Assembly: GCA_905250125.1 (NCBI GenBank) | Contig: CAJNOL010000379.1 | Span: 85,361-149,360, forward strand | Direction: 5' to 3' | Source of the DNA: Rotaria sordida | Lineage: Eukaryota > Rotifera > Eurotatoria > Philodinida > Philodinidae | DNA: 64,000 bases | Shown: positions 54,221-64,000 of the stretch, piece by piece | Position numbering within the stretch: the stretch's first letter is position 1 | Layout of the letters: every line of letters begins with the position of its first letter | Notes under the pieces: model-generated | Database searches by the model: none | Told to the model about the DNA's origin: nothing | What the model saw: only the letters and a program-made list of their open reading frames with translations | Made by a program: the position numbers and the translations under genes

Positions 54221-54885
54221 ATGAATTCAACGATATCAACTCTGTGAGATGCCTATGTGTAATACGTGTATTGCATCGATTCTTTATTGTATTGTACAAA
54301 TATATAATTATATTTTTCTTTTCTTTTTTCCTTCGGTGACAAGTGATATCTATTGTCAATGACGTGCCTACTTTGCTTATTTCACTATTTCTGCAGTTAC
54401 TCATTCATTTCTTATTCAAGCAGTATTGTATCTTTTTATTTCTGTTTTTTCAATAAAGTATAAATGTTTGATTACATTCAAAACATATTATATTCTTATC
54501 ATCATTCAATGATTTACTGTTATAATCACTCCACTACCAGCAGTAATAACAAATGATATTTCTTATTGTCCTAGTAAAGTTTGTGATTCACGTGGCTTAT
54601 ACTGATTTTGCTTATTACATATGATCTGCGTTTTCTATTAATATGATTTATATTTTAATTTATTACCAAGTAAAAACAAAAAATTACAGATCGTACTGGA
54701 ACACTTGTGAGAAAAACCAACACTGCCAGGCGTGATGTTGAACAAGTTCGAAACATGATGATTCTCTTGGTCATTTATTCTTAGATGGAATTCCCAGAGT
54801 ATTATTTATAATTACTGGTCGTAAAAGAATATATATTTAATCAATACTATTAGTACATCAATAATGGTGGCTGTCCAGAACAAAC
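54221..54885 (+). pseudogene. Broken third copy of the 7TM receptor
   Basis: It begins ATGAATTCAACG (MNST as in both intact copies). It then lacks about 45 codons covering the rest of the N-terminus and TM1, and resumes at MCNTCIASILYCIVQIYNYI. From about 54257 to 54570 it is close to copy 2 (50987-51300) at the nucleotide level. After that it becomes much more divergent and in places closer to copy 1 (ATTCACGTGGCTTATACTG against ATTCATGTGGCGTATACTG). Later parts are still legible: RRDVEQVRNMMILLVIY, then IPRVLFI-type sequence and KRIYLI. Several stops occur in frame (for example CQ*RAYF and IIIQ*FTV) and frameshifts follow. It cannot encode a receptor. Confidence 0.85.
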
Positions 54886-54889
54886 ATTA

Positions 54890-55035
54890 TGATTGTCGTA
54901 AACAGTCGTGCACGACACCGTGAACTATCGTATACGTATGCTTGACCCTAAAATTACAACCGTATGTCATCGTACCGTATACGACTATCGTGAACGGCCC
55001 TACATCGTCGTATATGACTTCGTTTATCATCATAT
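54890..55035. repeat. Degenerate CGTATACG / TATCGTGAAC repeat patch
   Basis: Within 150 bases the motifs CGTATACG (twice), CGTCGTATATGAC, ATCGTGAACGG, ACCGTGAACTATCG and CGTGCACGAC recur in both orientations. Local CpG content is far above the surroundings. It sits exactly where homology to the receptor pseudogene stops. It may be part of an inserted repeat whose other limit I cannot define. Confidence 0.5.
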
Positions 55036-55584
55036 TTAACCTCATACCCACATCCGAATTGACTATTGAGGAACTAAGAAACTCAATTTTGAAAGGGAGT
55101 ATGTTGCATTGTTGAACGACTTTCCTCCTTTGACTTCGATGAAATATATGCCACTCTCTATATTTTGTTTAGTTTAGTCTTGATGGCTTTAGTTTGAAAA
55201 TTTTATTTTATTTTATAAACTTTATTTAGAAATATGTCAAAATGATTTGTTCTATTTCGTTTCTTATAAGAATGATCATGCGTCTTTTCTAAATCCAGCT
55301 CACTATATTGTTGACACATAGAACTTTTTAAAGTTTTGATAACTATCAATGCATTGTGTATGAACCGACACCATTCATTAAAGCATTTCATACAAGTGAT
55401 ATATTTCAATTTCTAGAAACAATTTACATAATGACATCTTGTAAACCAATAAGTCTATTAAGAACTACAGATGTTAGGTAGAAGTTTTTTTATGCCAAAA
55501 AATCTGCTATATAGAGAGTTTTCTATGAGTTTCATTATAATATATTAAAGTATAGTATGTTTTTTATTTCCATTCTTTCATTAA
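55036..55584. other. Sequence between receptor remnants, nothing recognised
   Basis: AT-rich and without similarity to the receptor genes that I can see. Together with the preceding CGTATACG patch it may represent an insertion into, or simply the space between, two receptor remnants. Confidence 0.4.
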
Positions 55585-55720
55585 TTATTGCTGTTGAAAA
55601 ATGATGCATGATTCTTTTAAATCGAAAAATTCATCAAGTTATAAAGGTTATAATATGTTGAATAATGCCTACTATGCCTTTCGAAAATATAGATACAACA
55701 GTAAGAACTCAATATAATTT
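55585..55720 (+). pseudogene. Scrap of a 7TM receptor C-terminus
   Basis: The sequence reads LIIAVEK*CMILLNRKIHQVIK...MPFENI, matching the TM7/helix-8 and tail of copy 1 (LAVTVEKICTILLDRELRQV...AFENT) with an in-frame stop after VEK. Because the fragment at 54221-54885 already reaches the start of this block (VAVQN), this scrap more likely comes from a separate decayed copy than from the same one split by an insertion. Confidence 0.6.
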
Positions 55721-57946
55721 TAAAATTATATAAAAGATAAACATTCAATAGTAAATATTCTGCAAAATTTCAATATAATTATAATAAGTAGGAAACGAAC
55801 GAAGAATATGCTGAATCAAATGATTTCTTCTACAATAGATACATAATTTGATTGATAGTAATACGTCTCATCAATCAATCAATCAATCAACATGCATTCA
55901 TTTTTTGTGATTCTATATTGTCAGAACTGAGATAGAACTTATCGAATATTGTTACATTGATATTCCTTTACAAGAAACATAACTATTTTAGATAATATTT
56001 AAATTTTCAGATTTTTCTGAAATTTTCTACTTTGATTACTTCATGATTATAAATATTTTATAGTTTACAAAGATAAGAATAAGTTAAAATCAAAGTTATA
56101 TGTACTTTTAAGATTGCAGTATTATTTATTTATTCAAATCATTTTATTAAGCATTGATAATAAATCCAATCGAAGTTATATGTGATAAGTTTTTTATGAA
56201 TAAATCAAACTTATATTCAAAAATCCAAATTTTTAATATTCAGTAGACCGATTACAAAAAAGCTTTACTATATTGCAATACAAAATAGTTAAGCAAAATT
56301 TTTCTGCTGTGCTATTTTTGCTGACATATATATATATATATATATGCGGCTTGTTTTTATCTGAAACCTACTTAATTTTTCTTTTCCTTACGTTATTTTC
56401 GTATTTGTTTATATACTCTCTTGAGTATTTCTATACTCGTATTATCCTAGGAGAAAAAGAATTTGTCTTATATATTTTATTATAAAATATACGAATCAAT
56501 GATAATATTTTTTTAAAATTAATATTCTAATATATTATACAGATGTAATTTTTCTTCATCATCATTTATTTCTTGAGCAATTAAATCATTCTAAAGATTA
56601 CTATTTGATATAAATAAATAATTTTACTCTGTGTGACGTATTATTTGTTTCTCATTCATTGTTTGACATAGATAGAACTGATTCTTTTACAATTATAGTA
56701 AAAATTTTGTTGATGGCAAAATATAGAATTTGTGTTGAAGATTTATGACCAACATTCCATCTTGAATTTTTAAATATTTTTTATTGCATAGGTTTTTTTT
56801 CAAGGCTTCGAGAGATAATTTTTATATTCTATCTTTTCATTAAATAAATATCAAGACGACTATTCTTTCTTATTCATAATGTAATATCCATCTACAAAAT
56901 TTCTTCTATATTAATTATCACAAGTTAAGGCTCAAGGGTATATATGTTTACATTTGATGATCAATATAGAGAAATATTCAAAATTTCCTTTATTCTTTTC
57001 CGATACATTATTGAACATGTATTCTTTTGCTTCACTGACCCGAACATATAGACATACAAAGAGAAAATAGTCAATTTTCCGAACATGATAGATCCATAGA
57101 GTTCAGTTTCTCCTTATTGAGATATATTCTTTCTTTATCTTTTGCGATCTTTATCCACAATAACAACAACTCAAGCTGGACAATTTTGCTATTGTGTACA
57201 TACATATGTATTCCGTTCTGCAAGAGAGACGATATCATCACGCGTACGGTATAGTCCAAGGTTGTCGAGCGCACAGCATATAGTCGTCGGCACTAAAAGA
57301 GCAAGAAACAACAGCAATAGCAACAATATACTACCAAGGCTTTTTTGTTTTTGTACTTAAGTTGACAAACACAACACAACAACAACAACAACAACAACAA
57401 CAGCAACAGAACCAACGAGGAAAATATGACAAGGCGAATAAAAAAAAGAAATACAAAATACAGAAGAAATTTCATGTGTTTCTTAATAAAAGAAAAAACT
57501 CTAAACCAAATATATCCATTTAATTGTAGAGAAAAAAAAGCCTAAAAAAAAAATTTTTTTCTAATACTATCCAATAATCCAATTCATCCCATTCTTTTTT
57601 CTTTCTTTTGCTTTATTGATTATATCCAACGAGTTGTTAAAGATGATTACCATCAACCGCTAGTACTATTACCGCAAAAGGAAAAAAAAATAGTTCTCAA
57701 GAAGAGACAAGCGACGATTGGATAACGTATAGACAGAAATAACCTCTTCTTTTTTTTTTCTTATTTCCATTCTCTGCCTTTTCGGATAGCAATAGAAAAA
57801 CGGATTGATATCTTTTGCGTTTCTTCATCTATTTTTTTTCTCTTCTTTTGTTGCTATTACTACTTATCACTACTGTCGTCGTTCTCTTTACATCTTAACA
57901 TCTTCCGGACGCACTAAGAACAACAAGCCAAGCAACAGCAATAGCA
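55721..57946. other. Intergenic and 5-prime region of the myosin light chain gene
   Basis: AT-rich up to about 57000. Then a less AT-rich stretch follows that probably contains promoter and 5-prime untranslated sequence of the light chain gene. It includes a CAA microsatellite (about 57372-57402), a TA run (56322-56345) and an ATCA run (55872-55890). No separate gene recognised. Confidence 0.5.
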
Positions 57947-58496
57947 ATGGCCGATTTACCCAGTGATAAAGTTGATGATGCTAAACAAGTCTTTGAAGTA
58001 TTCGATAAAAAATATGAAGTAAGAATTTCTTATTCTTCTTATTTTTATTTTAATCAATTCAATATAAATAATTTTTATAATAAAGGGAAAAGTCGATTCA
58101 TATTATATTGGAGATATGCTTCGTTCTCTTGGTTTATATCCAACACAAGCTGAATGTGAAAAACGTGGTCAAACAAAAAAAACTGGTGAAAAAACACTAA
58201 AAGTCGAAGAATTTTTACCAATTTATTCAGAATTTTATAAAATGCCAGCTAAAAATTTTGGTACATATGAAGATTTTATGGAAGGTTTAAAATTATTCGA
58301 TAAAGAAAGTAATGGTTTAATGTCATTAGCTGAACTTACACAAGTACTTGTTGCTATGGCTGAAAAACTTGAACCACGAATTGTTGAAGAAATTCTTCGT
58401 TCAACTAATACAAAAGATGATGCCGAAGGCATGTTTAATTATGAAGTTTTTGTTCGTGCTCTTCTTCAAGGTCCGTTTCCAAATGAATCAACATGA
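57947..58496 (+). CDS. Myosin essential (alkali) light chain
   Basis: Two exons, 57947-58018 and 58086-58496, encode 160 residues, the normal length for the family. It opens MADLPSDKVDDAKQVFEVFDKKYEGKVDSYYIGDMLRSLG in two parts: FEVFDKKYE ends exon 1 and GKVDSYYIGDMLR starts exon 2, a typical first EF-hand of the calmodulin superfamily. YPTQAECEKRG is the characteristic inter-hand segment. KLFDKESNGLMSLAELTQVL is the third hand, with near-canonical loop positions D, E, N, G and final E. The fourth hand is degenerate (NYEVFVRALLQGP). Light chains of this type bind the first IQ motif of the myosin heavy-chain lever arm and stabilise it in muscle and non-muscle myosin II. The stop is TGA. Firm call at family level; muscle versus non-muscle isoform cannot be told. 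Confidence 0.92.
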
Positions 58497-60628
58497 TAAT
58501 ATAGAAGAATTGTATTTCAAAATTTTACAAACAATAGAAAAATCAATGTTTGACACTCGTCATGTTTTTCCTGCCTTTCTTTCTTCTTCTTTTTTTTACT
58601 TTCTATACATGTTTATTCCTCAATCATCATCCCTTTTCTTTTCTTTCATATGCACAAACACGTTCTATTAAATACAATGCACAGCAAGAAGAATATTGTC
58701 AGCGATCATCATCATCAACACTTCTTTTTTTTTCTTCATTCTCTGTGCGTGTATTTGTGTATGTTTTATTTATGTATACCATTTTATATTTTTGTGTTTA
58801 AGCAACTTCTTTGCTGCTACTACTACTACTCTTTGAGAATATATATTAGTATAAGGCTATAAAACAATCATCAAGTTTAGCAAAAGTATTTATCCCCTTT
58901 TTTCTATAATTAAATTTTATTATTAAAAAAAAAAAGAATATGTATTAATTTCCATTGTTTTACTAAAGCAAAAAGATAAAGTATATTTTATATGTATACG
59001 GCAAAAAATAAATGAATGAAGCTTTGAGGTCATCAAAACAGAAATAAATCCATATGTTGTAGAAAATAACATAATGATATCGTGTATTTGATCTTTTAGA
59101 GAAATTATTCATCGAAAAAAAAAACAAAAGAAAGTCTTAACGAAACTTTTCATATGGTTTCAATTTGTTTGTTTTTCAATACTTATTCATAATGTGTTAA
59201 TCGACAGTAAATTATCGATAATAAGAAAATTTTCTTTTTCTTTATATTGTATTTTGTATCAACTAGTTGTTCTAAACCATACGATAAATAATGTCACTCT
59301 TTTTCAATCGTCTATTATCGTGTAATAAGCACCTTCGTTTTGTTTTTCTTTTCATATATCAATAACTGATCAAATTTACAATCAATCTTGAATCTCTATA
59401 AAAAGTAACAACATTAAAAAATATACTTATAAAACAATAAAAAAAATCCAAGATCAATAAACAATAAAATTTTTTATTAGTTATACTATATTAAAAATAT
59501 ATATAGATGTCCAATAATTGAATAATTCAAACATTTAAGGAATATAAAGACAAATACATATATGAAAAGTAAAATGAACAAAGAAAAAAGTGTGCAATAG
59601 TCATCTAAACAAAAAAGTATCGCATACATTTGATGAATGTATCCTTTGGCGACCAAAAAAAAAACCCAAGATATTTCTCATAAAGTACAATAAAACTTGA
59701 TGACTATCAAGATTATCCAATTGTCATCAATGATATACTATTTCTTGCAGACATATAAATAAAAAATTCCTATCTAAATTAGTGTCCAATCATTAATAAC
59801 ATAACATTCGAAATATTTCATAAACCAAATGATATTTCTCATTTATTAACTAATTCATTTCGATGGATAAATAAATAAACAAGAATTTCATATGATTTGT
59901 AAAAAAAAATCCGATAGCTAAATTAATTAATAAATGAATAAAAATTATCATCAAACAAAATTATATGTATACATAAAACTGATTGAATATTAGTTAAAAA
60001 ATGAAAATCAAAAGTAAGAATAATTAATCATATTAAAAATCGAGCATATCTACAATATATACGGATTAAACAAGGGAAAATAACTGATTTTTTTTCTATG
60101 TTTTATTAATTTTAAATAAAAACAAAATCATCGATGCAAAAAAAAAATTTTTTTTTTTTTTAAATTTTTCGTCCTTTGTTGAAGTACTTTACTTATAATT
60201 TAAGTTTGTATGGATAGAATCTCATTATCAAAAGACGATTTGTGCATTCAAAGGATGAGACCTACTATAATAATTACAATAATCTAAGTTTTCAAAATTC
60301 TTCAAATTATTTTCATTTCTTGGAAATTGTTGATTAAATTCATTTTCTTCATTCTTTTATATTAGCAAAACTGATAGAATAATATAAAAAAACGATCAAA
60401 GCGTTTGTCTTAGTGACTTTTTAATTAAAAAAAGTCTTACTTTAGCTGTTTCCTTCTTTGATTCGAATTATGAACAAACTTATTTTTTATTTTATTTATG
60501 TTTTTTTAATATTCCCATAGAGATATTGATTCAATATGATTAATTTATTTTTATTCTGTTAAGAAAGAAAAAAAAAATGTATTTCATCAATATTTCTTCA
60601 TACATGTTATTCATTTTATATGTCATCT
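58497..60628. other. Convergent intergenic region
   Basis: Contains the 3-prime UTR of the light chain gene (pyrimidine-rich, with AATAAA-type sequences such as near 59002-59012) and, from the other side, that of the minus-strand surface-protein gene. AT-rich, with no coding region supported. Confidence 0.5.
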
Positions 60629-63501
60629 TCAGTATAAATTGATTAGAGAAATCAGCAAGAAAAATAGAATGAAGATATTGTGTGCTACATTGATCGATAG
60701 GCCTGATTCTGCTGTGGTCGTTATTTCAGGTGGTCCAGTTGTGGTTTGCCCAAATGAAGTTGTAGTTCCAGGTATTATCGTTGTACGTTCTGTTGATGTT
60801 GTTGCATTAGTAATAGATGACGTTGGCATTCTAGATGTTGTAGTTCCCGAACCTGTAATGCTGGATGTTGTAGTTCCCGAAACTGTAATGACGGATGTTG
60901 TAGTTCTCAATGTTGTAGTTCTATTTGTTGTAGTTGCTGGACATATAGCGGTCTCATTACCTTGTCCCACTGTTGATGTATTACCCAAAAAGATAGTGTA
61001 ATCGCCCAAATCTACACAGAGATTTTGTCTAATCTAAAATATTTTTAAAGCCATGGTTCATTTCGAAAGTTTAATTTCTTTTTTTTAAAAAACTCACTTC
61101 TTTAAATAGTTCTGGTCGAGAACAATCATCAGCACGACAAAAAATGTGAATTTCCCATAATTCAACAGATCTAGGACGACTGCCATATATAACACCATCG
61201 AGCTCTACTCGATGTGGATCTATTGTGAAAAATTCTGAATCAGGTGGAGCACAAAATGATTGATAACATAGTAAGCCAATTGCCGGATCATCAAATATAT
61301 CCGAGACCAAACAAGTAGTGTTACATGGTTGAATTGGACATTCAGTAGTATTGAGAAACTCAGTTGTACCACATTGTGGAGCATTTGGACATTCATGACA
61401 TTCACGTACAGGTTGACCAGTACCTAAAATATTAGAATCAAGCCATGTTTCTGGAAGACGCATTTGAAAACTGTTGGGAAGATGTGGTATAAGACGAGGG
61501 TCATTACAATAATTCCAGTTACATCCAAAAATAACAACATTATTTCTTGTATTCCACCATCCTGTTTTTTCATCATAAATAATTGATTCTTCGACAAGTA
61601 AATATGGAAATTCACGTATATAAACAAAAGTTGAGTTTCGATCTATATGTTCTAAAGCAATAAAAAAGTCTTCATCAAAATTATCTCGTATAATTGTACA
61701 ATAACTTGATGAGGCACTAGACACTGTATATTTGTCACATGCACAAATAGGATCATCATAACAAAAGCAATCATAACAAATAATTTCTGGTTCAACTATT
61801 GGTCGAGATGAATTATCCAAAAGAAGTGTAAGATTATTTGTTTCTACTGTTAAATTTTCTCGAATTTCTTGAAAAATTTCCACCCGTGAGCAATCATCAG
61901 CTCGACAATAAAGATCAATTTCCCATAATTCAACAACATCTGGTTGATCACCATAGATAATACCTTCCAATTCAACACGATGTTGATTTTCTTCAATGTC
62001 TGCTTCAGGTGAACTGCAATATGACTGATAACAAAATTCATTAGTTGTCGGATTATCAAATTTATCCACAACAACACAAGTACTATTGCATGGTTTAATT
62101 GGACATCGACTAGCATCAATAAATTCAGTTGTACCACATTGAGGAGCTTGTGGACATTCATGACAATCACGATCAGATGCTCCACTATCTAAAACATTTG
62201 CGTTCAACCATTCATCACTTAAAGTCATTTTGAAACTATCAGGAATTAATGTAACAAGGCTAGGATGATTACATAAATTCCAATTACATCCATAAACTAA
62301 AGTATTAGTTCGAGTAGTCCATTCTTTAGTAGTTTCATTGTAAAGTATCGATTCTTCTGCAAGTAAATAAGGAAATTTACGAATAAAAACTCGAGATGAA
62401 TTTCGATCAATATGTTCTAGATTAACTGTAAAATCACCACTTTCATTATTTCTACGGATAATTATACAATAAGTTGAAGAAGCATCATCTGGTCGAACTG
62501 TATTGCATGAACAAGCAGGATCATTATAGCATGCACATTCATAACATGATAGTGTAGGTGTTGTTGTTGGTATAGTTATCATAGCTGATTTTATTGTTAG
62601 CGATGTATCTATTGGAGAACGACGAACAGTTGGAAAAGTCATTAAATTATTGATATCATTTCTAATTTGTTCTTTTACGTCTTGAAAAATACTTGAACGA
62701 GTACAATTGTAAACGGCACAATTGATATTTAATTTCCAAATTTCCAAATTTGAACGAATTTGTGATAAATAAACAATGGCTTCGACTTGAACTTTATATT
62801 TTTGATTGTCTTCATTCGGATCATCTTTAAATACGGATTTTGTACATTCTGATCGATAACATGATTCATCTGTTTCAACATCATGCCATACATTATAGAG
62901 TGAACACTAGAAAATATACTTTTGTTTTTTATTTTAATTTAATAGTTTTTATCGCAATACTTACCGTAGTCGGATTATTACATGGTGTAAATGTAGATTG
63001 ATCATAGCTAATAGGTTGTATTCGATTTCCACATATCTCCTTTGAACAAGTATGACAAGCATTAACTGATCCATTGCCATAAATATTCTCTTCAAACCAC
63101 TTTTTATCCATAGTTAATTTGAATGAATCAGGTAAAAGTGAAATTAAAGAATATTCATTACAATAATTCCAATCGCATCCATAAACAATACGTTTTGTTT
63201 TCATTTTCAAATCCTTTGTTATCTCATGATAAAAAATTGATTCATCCAATATAATATAATAAGAGTCTTTTAGTCGAATATATGATGAATCAAGAAAAGT
63301 AGAAGATAATTCTATATATGGATTTGATGAATGGAATTCTTCAACGATGATACAATGTGAACCTTCAACATCAGATGTGTTGGAGCAATTGCAAGCAGCT
63401 GTATTAAAAGATGGACACCAACATTGGTAACATATAAGACTCGTGCTCGGTGCTGCCCATATTACCAGTACTAAAAATATCCATGGGATAACTATTCCCA
63501 T
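60629..63501 (-). CDS. Large GPI-anchored, cysteine-rich Ly6/uPAR-like surface protein
   Basis: Three exons on the minus strand: 62965-63501, 61098-62906, 60629-61033, giving 916 residues. A clear signal peptide (MGIVIPWIFLVLVIWAAPSTS) leads into three successive units of about 285 residues. Each starts with a cysteine knot such as CYQCWC, CYECACYNDPACSC or CYDCFCYDDPICAC. Each then contains YGCxWNxCN (the CN ending typical of three-finger Ly6/uPAR domains), LPDSFK/Q.....W, a second Cys cluster (CHECPxAPQCGTTEF, PCNxTC, CYQSxC), and C(R/A)xxxCSRxxxFxE(I/V)R. After unit 3 come a Thr/Ser-rich mucin-like stalk and a hydrophobic C-terminus (IFILFFLLISLINLY), the pattern of a GPI-attachment signal. 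Many NxS/T sites suggest glycosylation. Function unknown, probably cell-surface adhesion or barrier. The start is the only ATG before the signal peptide in this frame. Exon frames sum exactly. The domain call is moderate, the secreted GPI-type architecture is strong. Confidence 0.8.
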
Positions 63502-64000
63502 CAATCGATATAAAACAATTGAGACTTATATTATTTAAACTGATTGACAAAGCCAACAATTTCAGACGATTATATGTTTGTTCTGTCTTTCTCATGCATC
63601 TTTATAATATATAAACCCATAAAAAAAAAGATCTTTCAGTATAATCAAGGTCAATCATAATAAAATTATACAATACTTTCCGTTAGTTAAGAGAGACACT
63701 CTAAAAATAATAATAGTGAAGATTTATATCATCTTTGTTTTATTGAAACAAATTCGGCTGGTCATAAAATCCTCAACAAATCTCTTTCTTTCTCATATAT
63801 CGATGGCCATTGAAATAATGAAGTCTGCAGATAATTATATATCATAAATATACAAGGAGCTGTAAAGATTATTTCTGTTAACCAATGTAAATCTTTTTTC
63901 TCTCTTGTCATTAAAAATTTAATTCATAATATAAGAATAAAAAGTACGACATTCATCAAACATTTAAATCACATCATTAGATTAAAGTTGAAGAAAGCAA
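63502..64000. other. Upstream region of the surface-protein gene
   Basis: AT-rich sequence 5-prime of the minus-strand gene, presumably its promoter. No further gene visible before the window ends. Confidence 0.5.

Noticed and set aside
60639-61001. Plus-strand 120-codon open frame rich in Val
   Set aside because: It is the exact antisense of the Thr-rich stalk of the minus-strand surface protein; the openness follows from ACA/ACT codons read backwards.

Overview
This window looks like animal nuclear DNA, most likely from a bdelloid rotifer. It is strongly AT-rich, genes are split by many tiny spliceosomal introns (mostly 48-80 bp, GT...AG), and the gene content is plainly metazoan: Van Gogh, a plasma-membrane calcium pump, myosin essential light chain, aprataxin, TTK-like kinase, 7TM receptors. 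It also carries a plant-style DYW-type PPR gene, a family reported outside plants in few lineages, bdelloid rotifers among them. The species call is an inference; no ribosomal or mitochondrial marker is present. There is one 10-base assembly gap at 25119-25128.

Layout. 1.9-6.0 kb: a PPR-DYW organelle RNA-editing-type gene (+) built from tandemly duplicated 300-nt exons, each encoding about one PLS repeat triplet. 7.3-8.6 kb: an orphan TATA-box promoter-like block followed by a 1-kb foldback element carrying opposed arrays of a 23-bp repeat. 9.7-10.1 kb: a small membrane protein (+), converging with aprataxin (-, 10.17-11.46 kb). 11.76-15.27 kb: Van Gogh/VANGL (-), with a degenerate mariner transposon in one intron. 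17.2-19.05 kb: mitochondrial-type methionyl-tRNA synthetase (+), then a compact TTK/MPS1-like kinase (19.49-20.57 kb, +). 21.9-23.1 kb: an intron-containing pseudogene of Bax inhibitor-1 (TMBIM6). 23.1-28.5 kb: no gene recognised. 29.9-37.4 kb: an 18-exon plasma-membrane Ca2+-ATPase (+). 37.4-57.9 kb: a gene-poor tract with two intact intronless 7TM receptors, a broken third copy, a C-terminal scrap, and at least four inverted-repeat (palindromic) elements. 57.9-58.5 kb: myosin essential light chain (+). 60.6-63.5 kb: a large GPI-anchored, cysteine-rich Ly6/uPAR-like surface protein (-).

The genes do not form one pathway; this is an ordinary eukaryotic neighbourhood of independent genes. The most unusual items are the PPR-DYW gene with its exon-per-triplet expansion, the set of foldback elements (7.6, 39.4, 44.3, 47.2 and 52.4 kb), the mosaic 7TM receptor pseudogene, the mariner inside a Van Gogh intron, an aprataxin lacking the first His of its histidine triad, and a TTK-like kinase reading DLS where DFG is expected. 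All exon boundaries were set by hand from splice consensus and reading-frame continuity; no alignment or transcript evidence was available.
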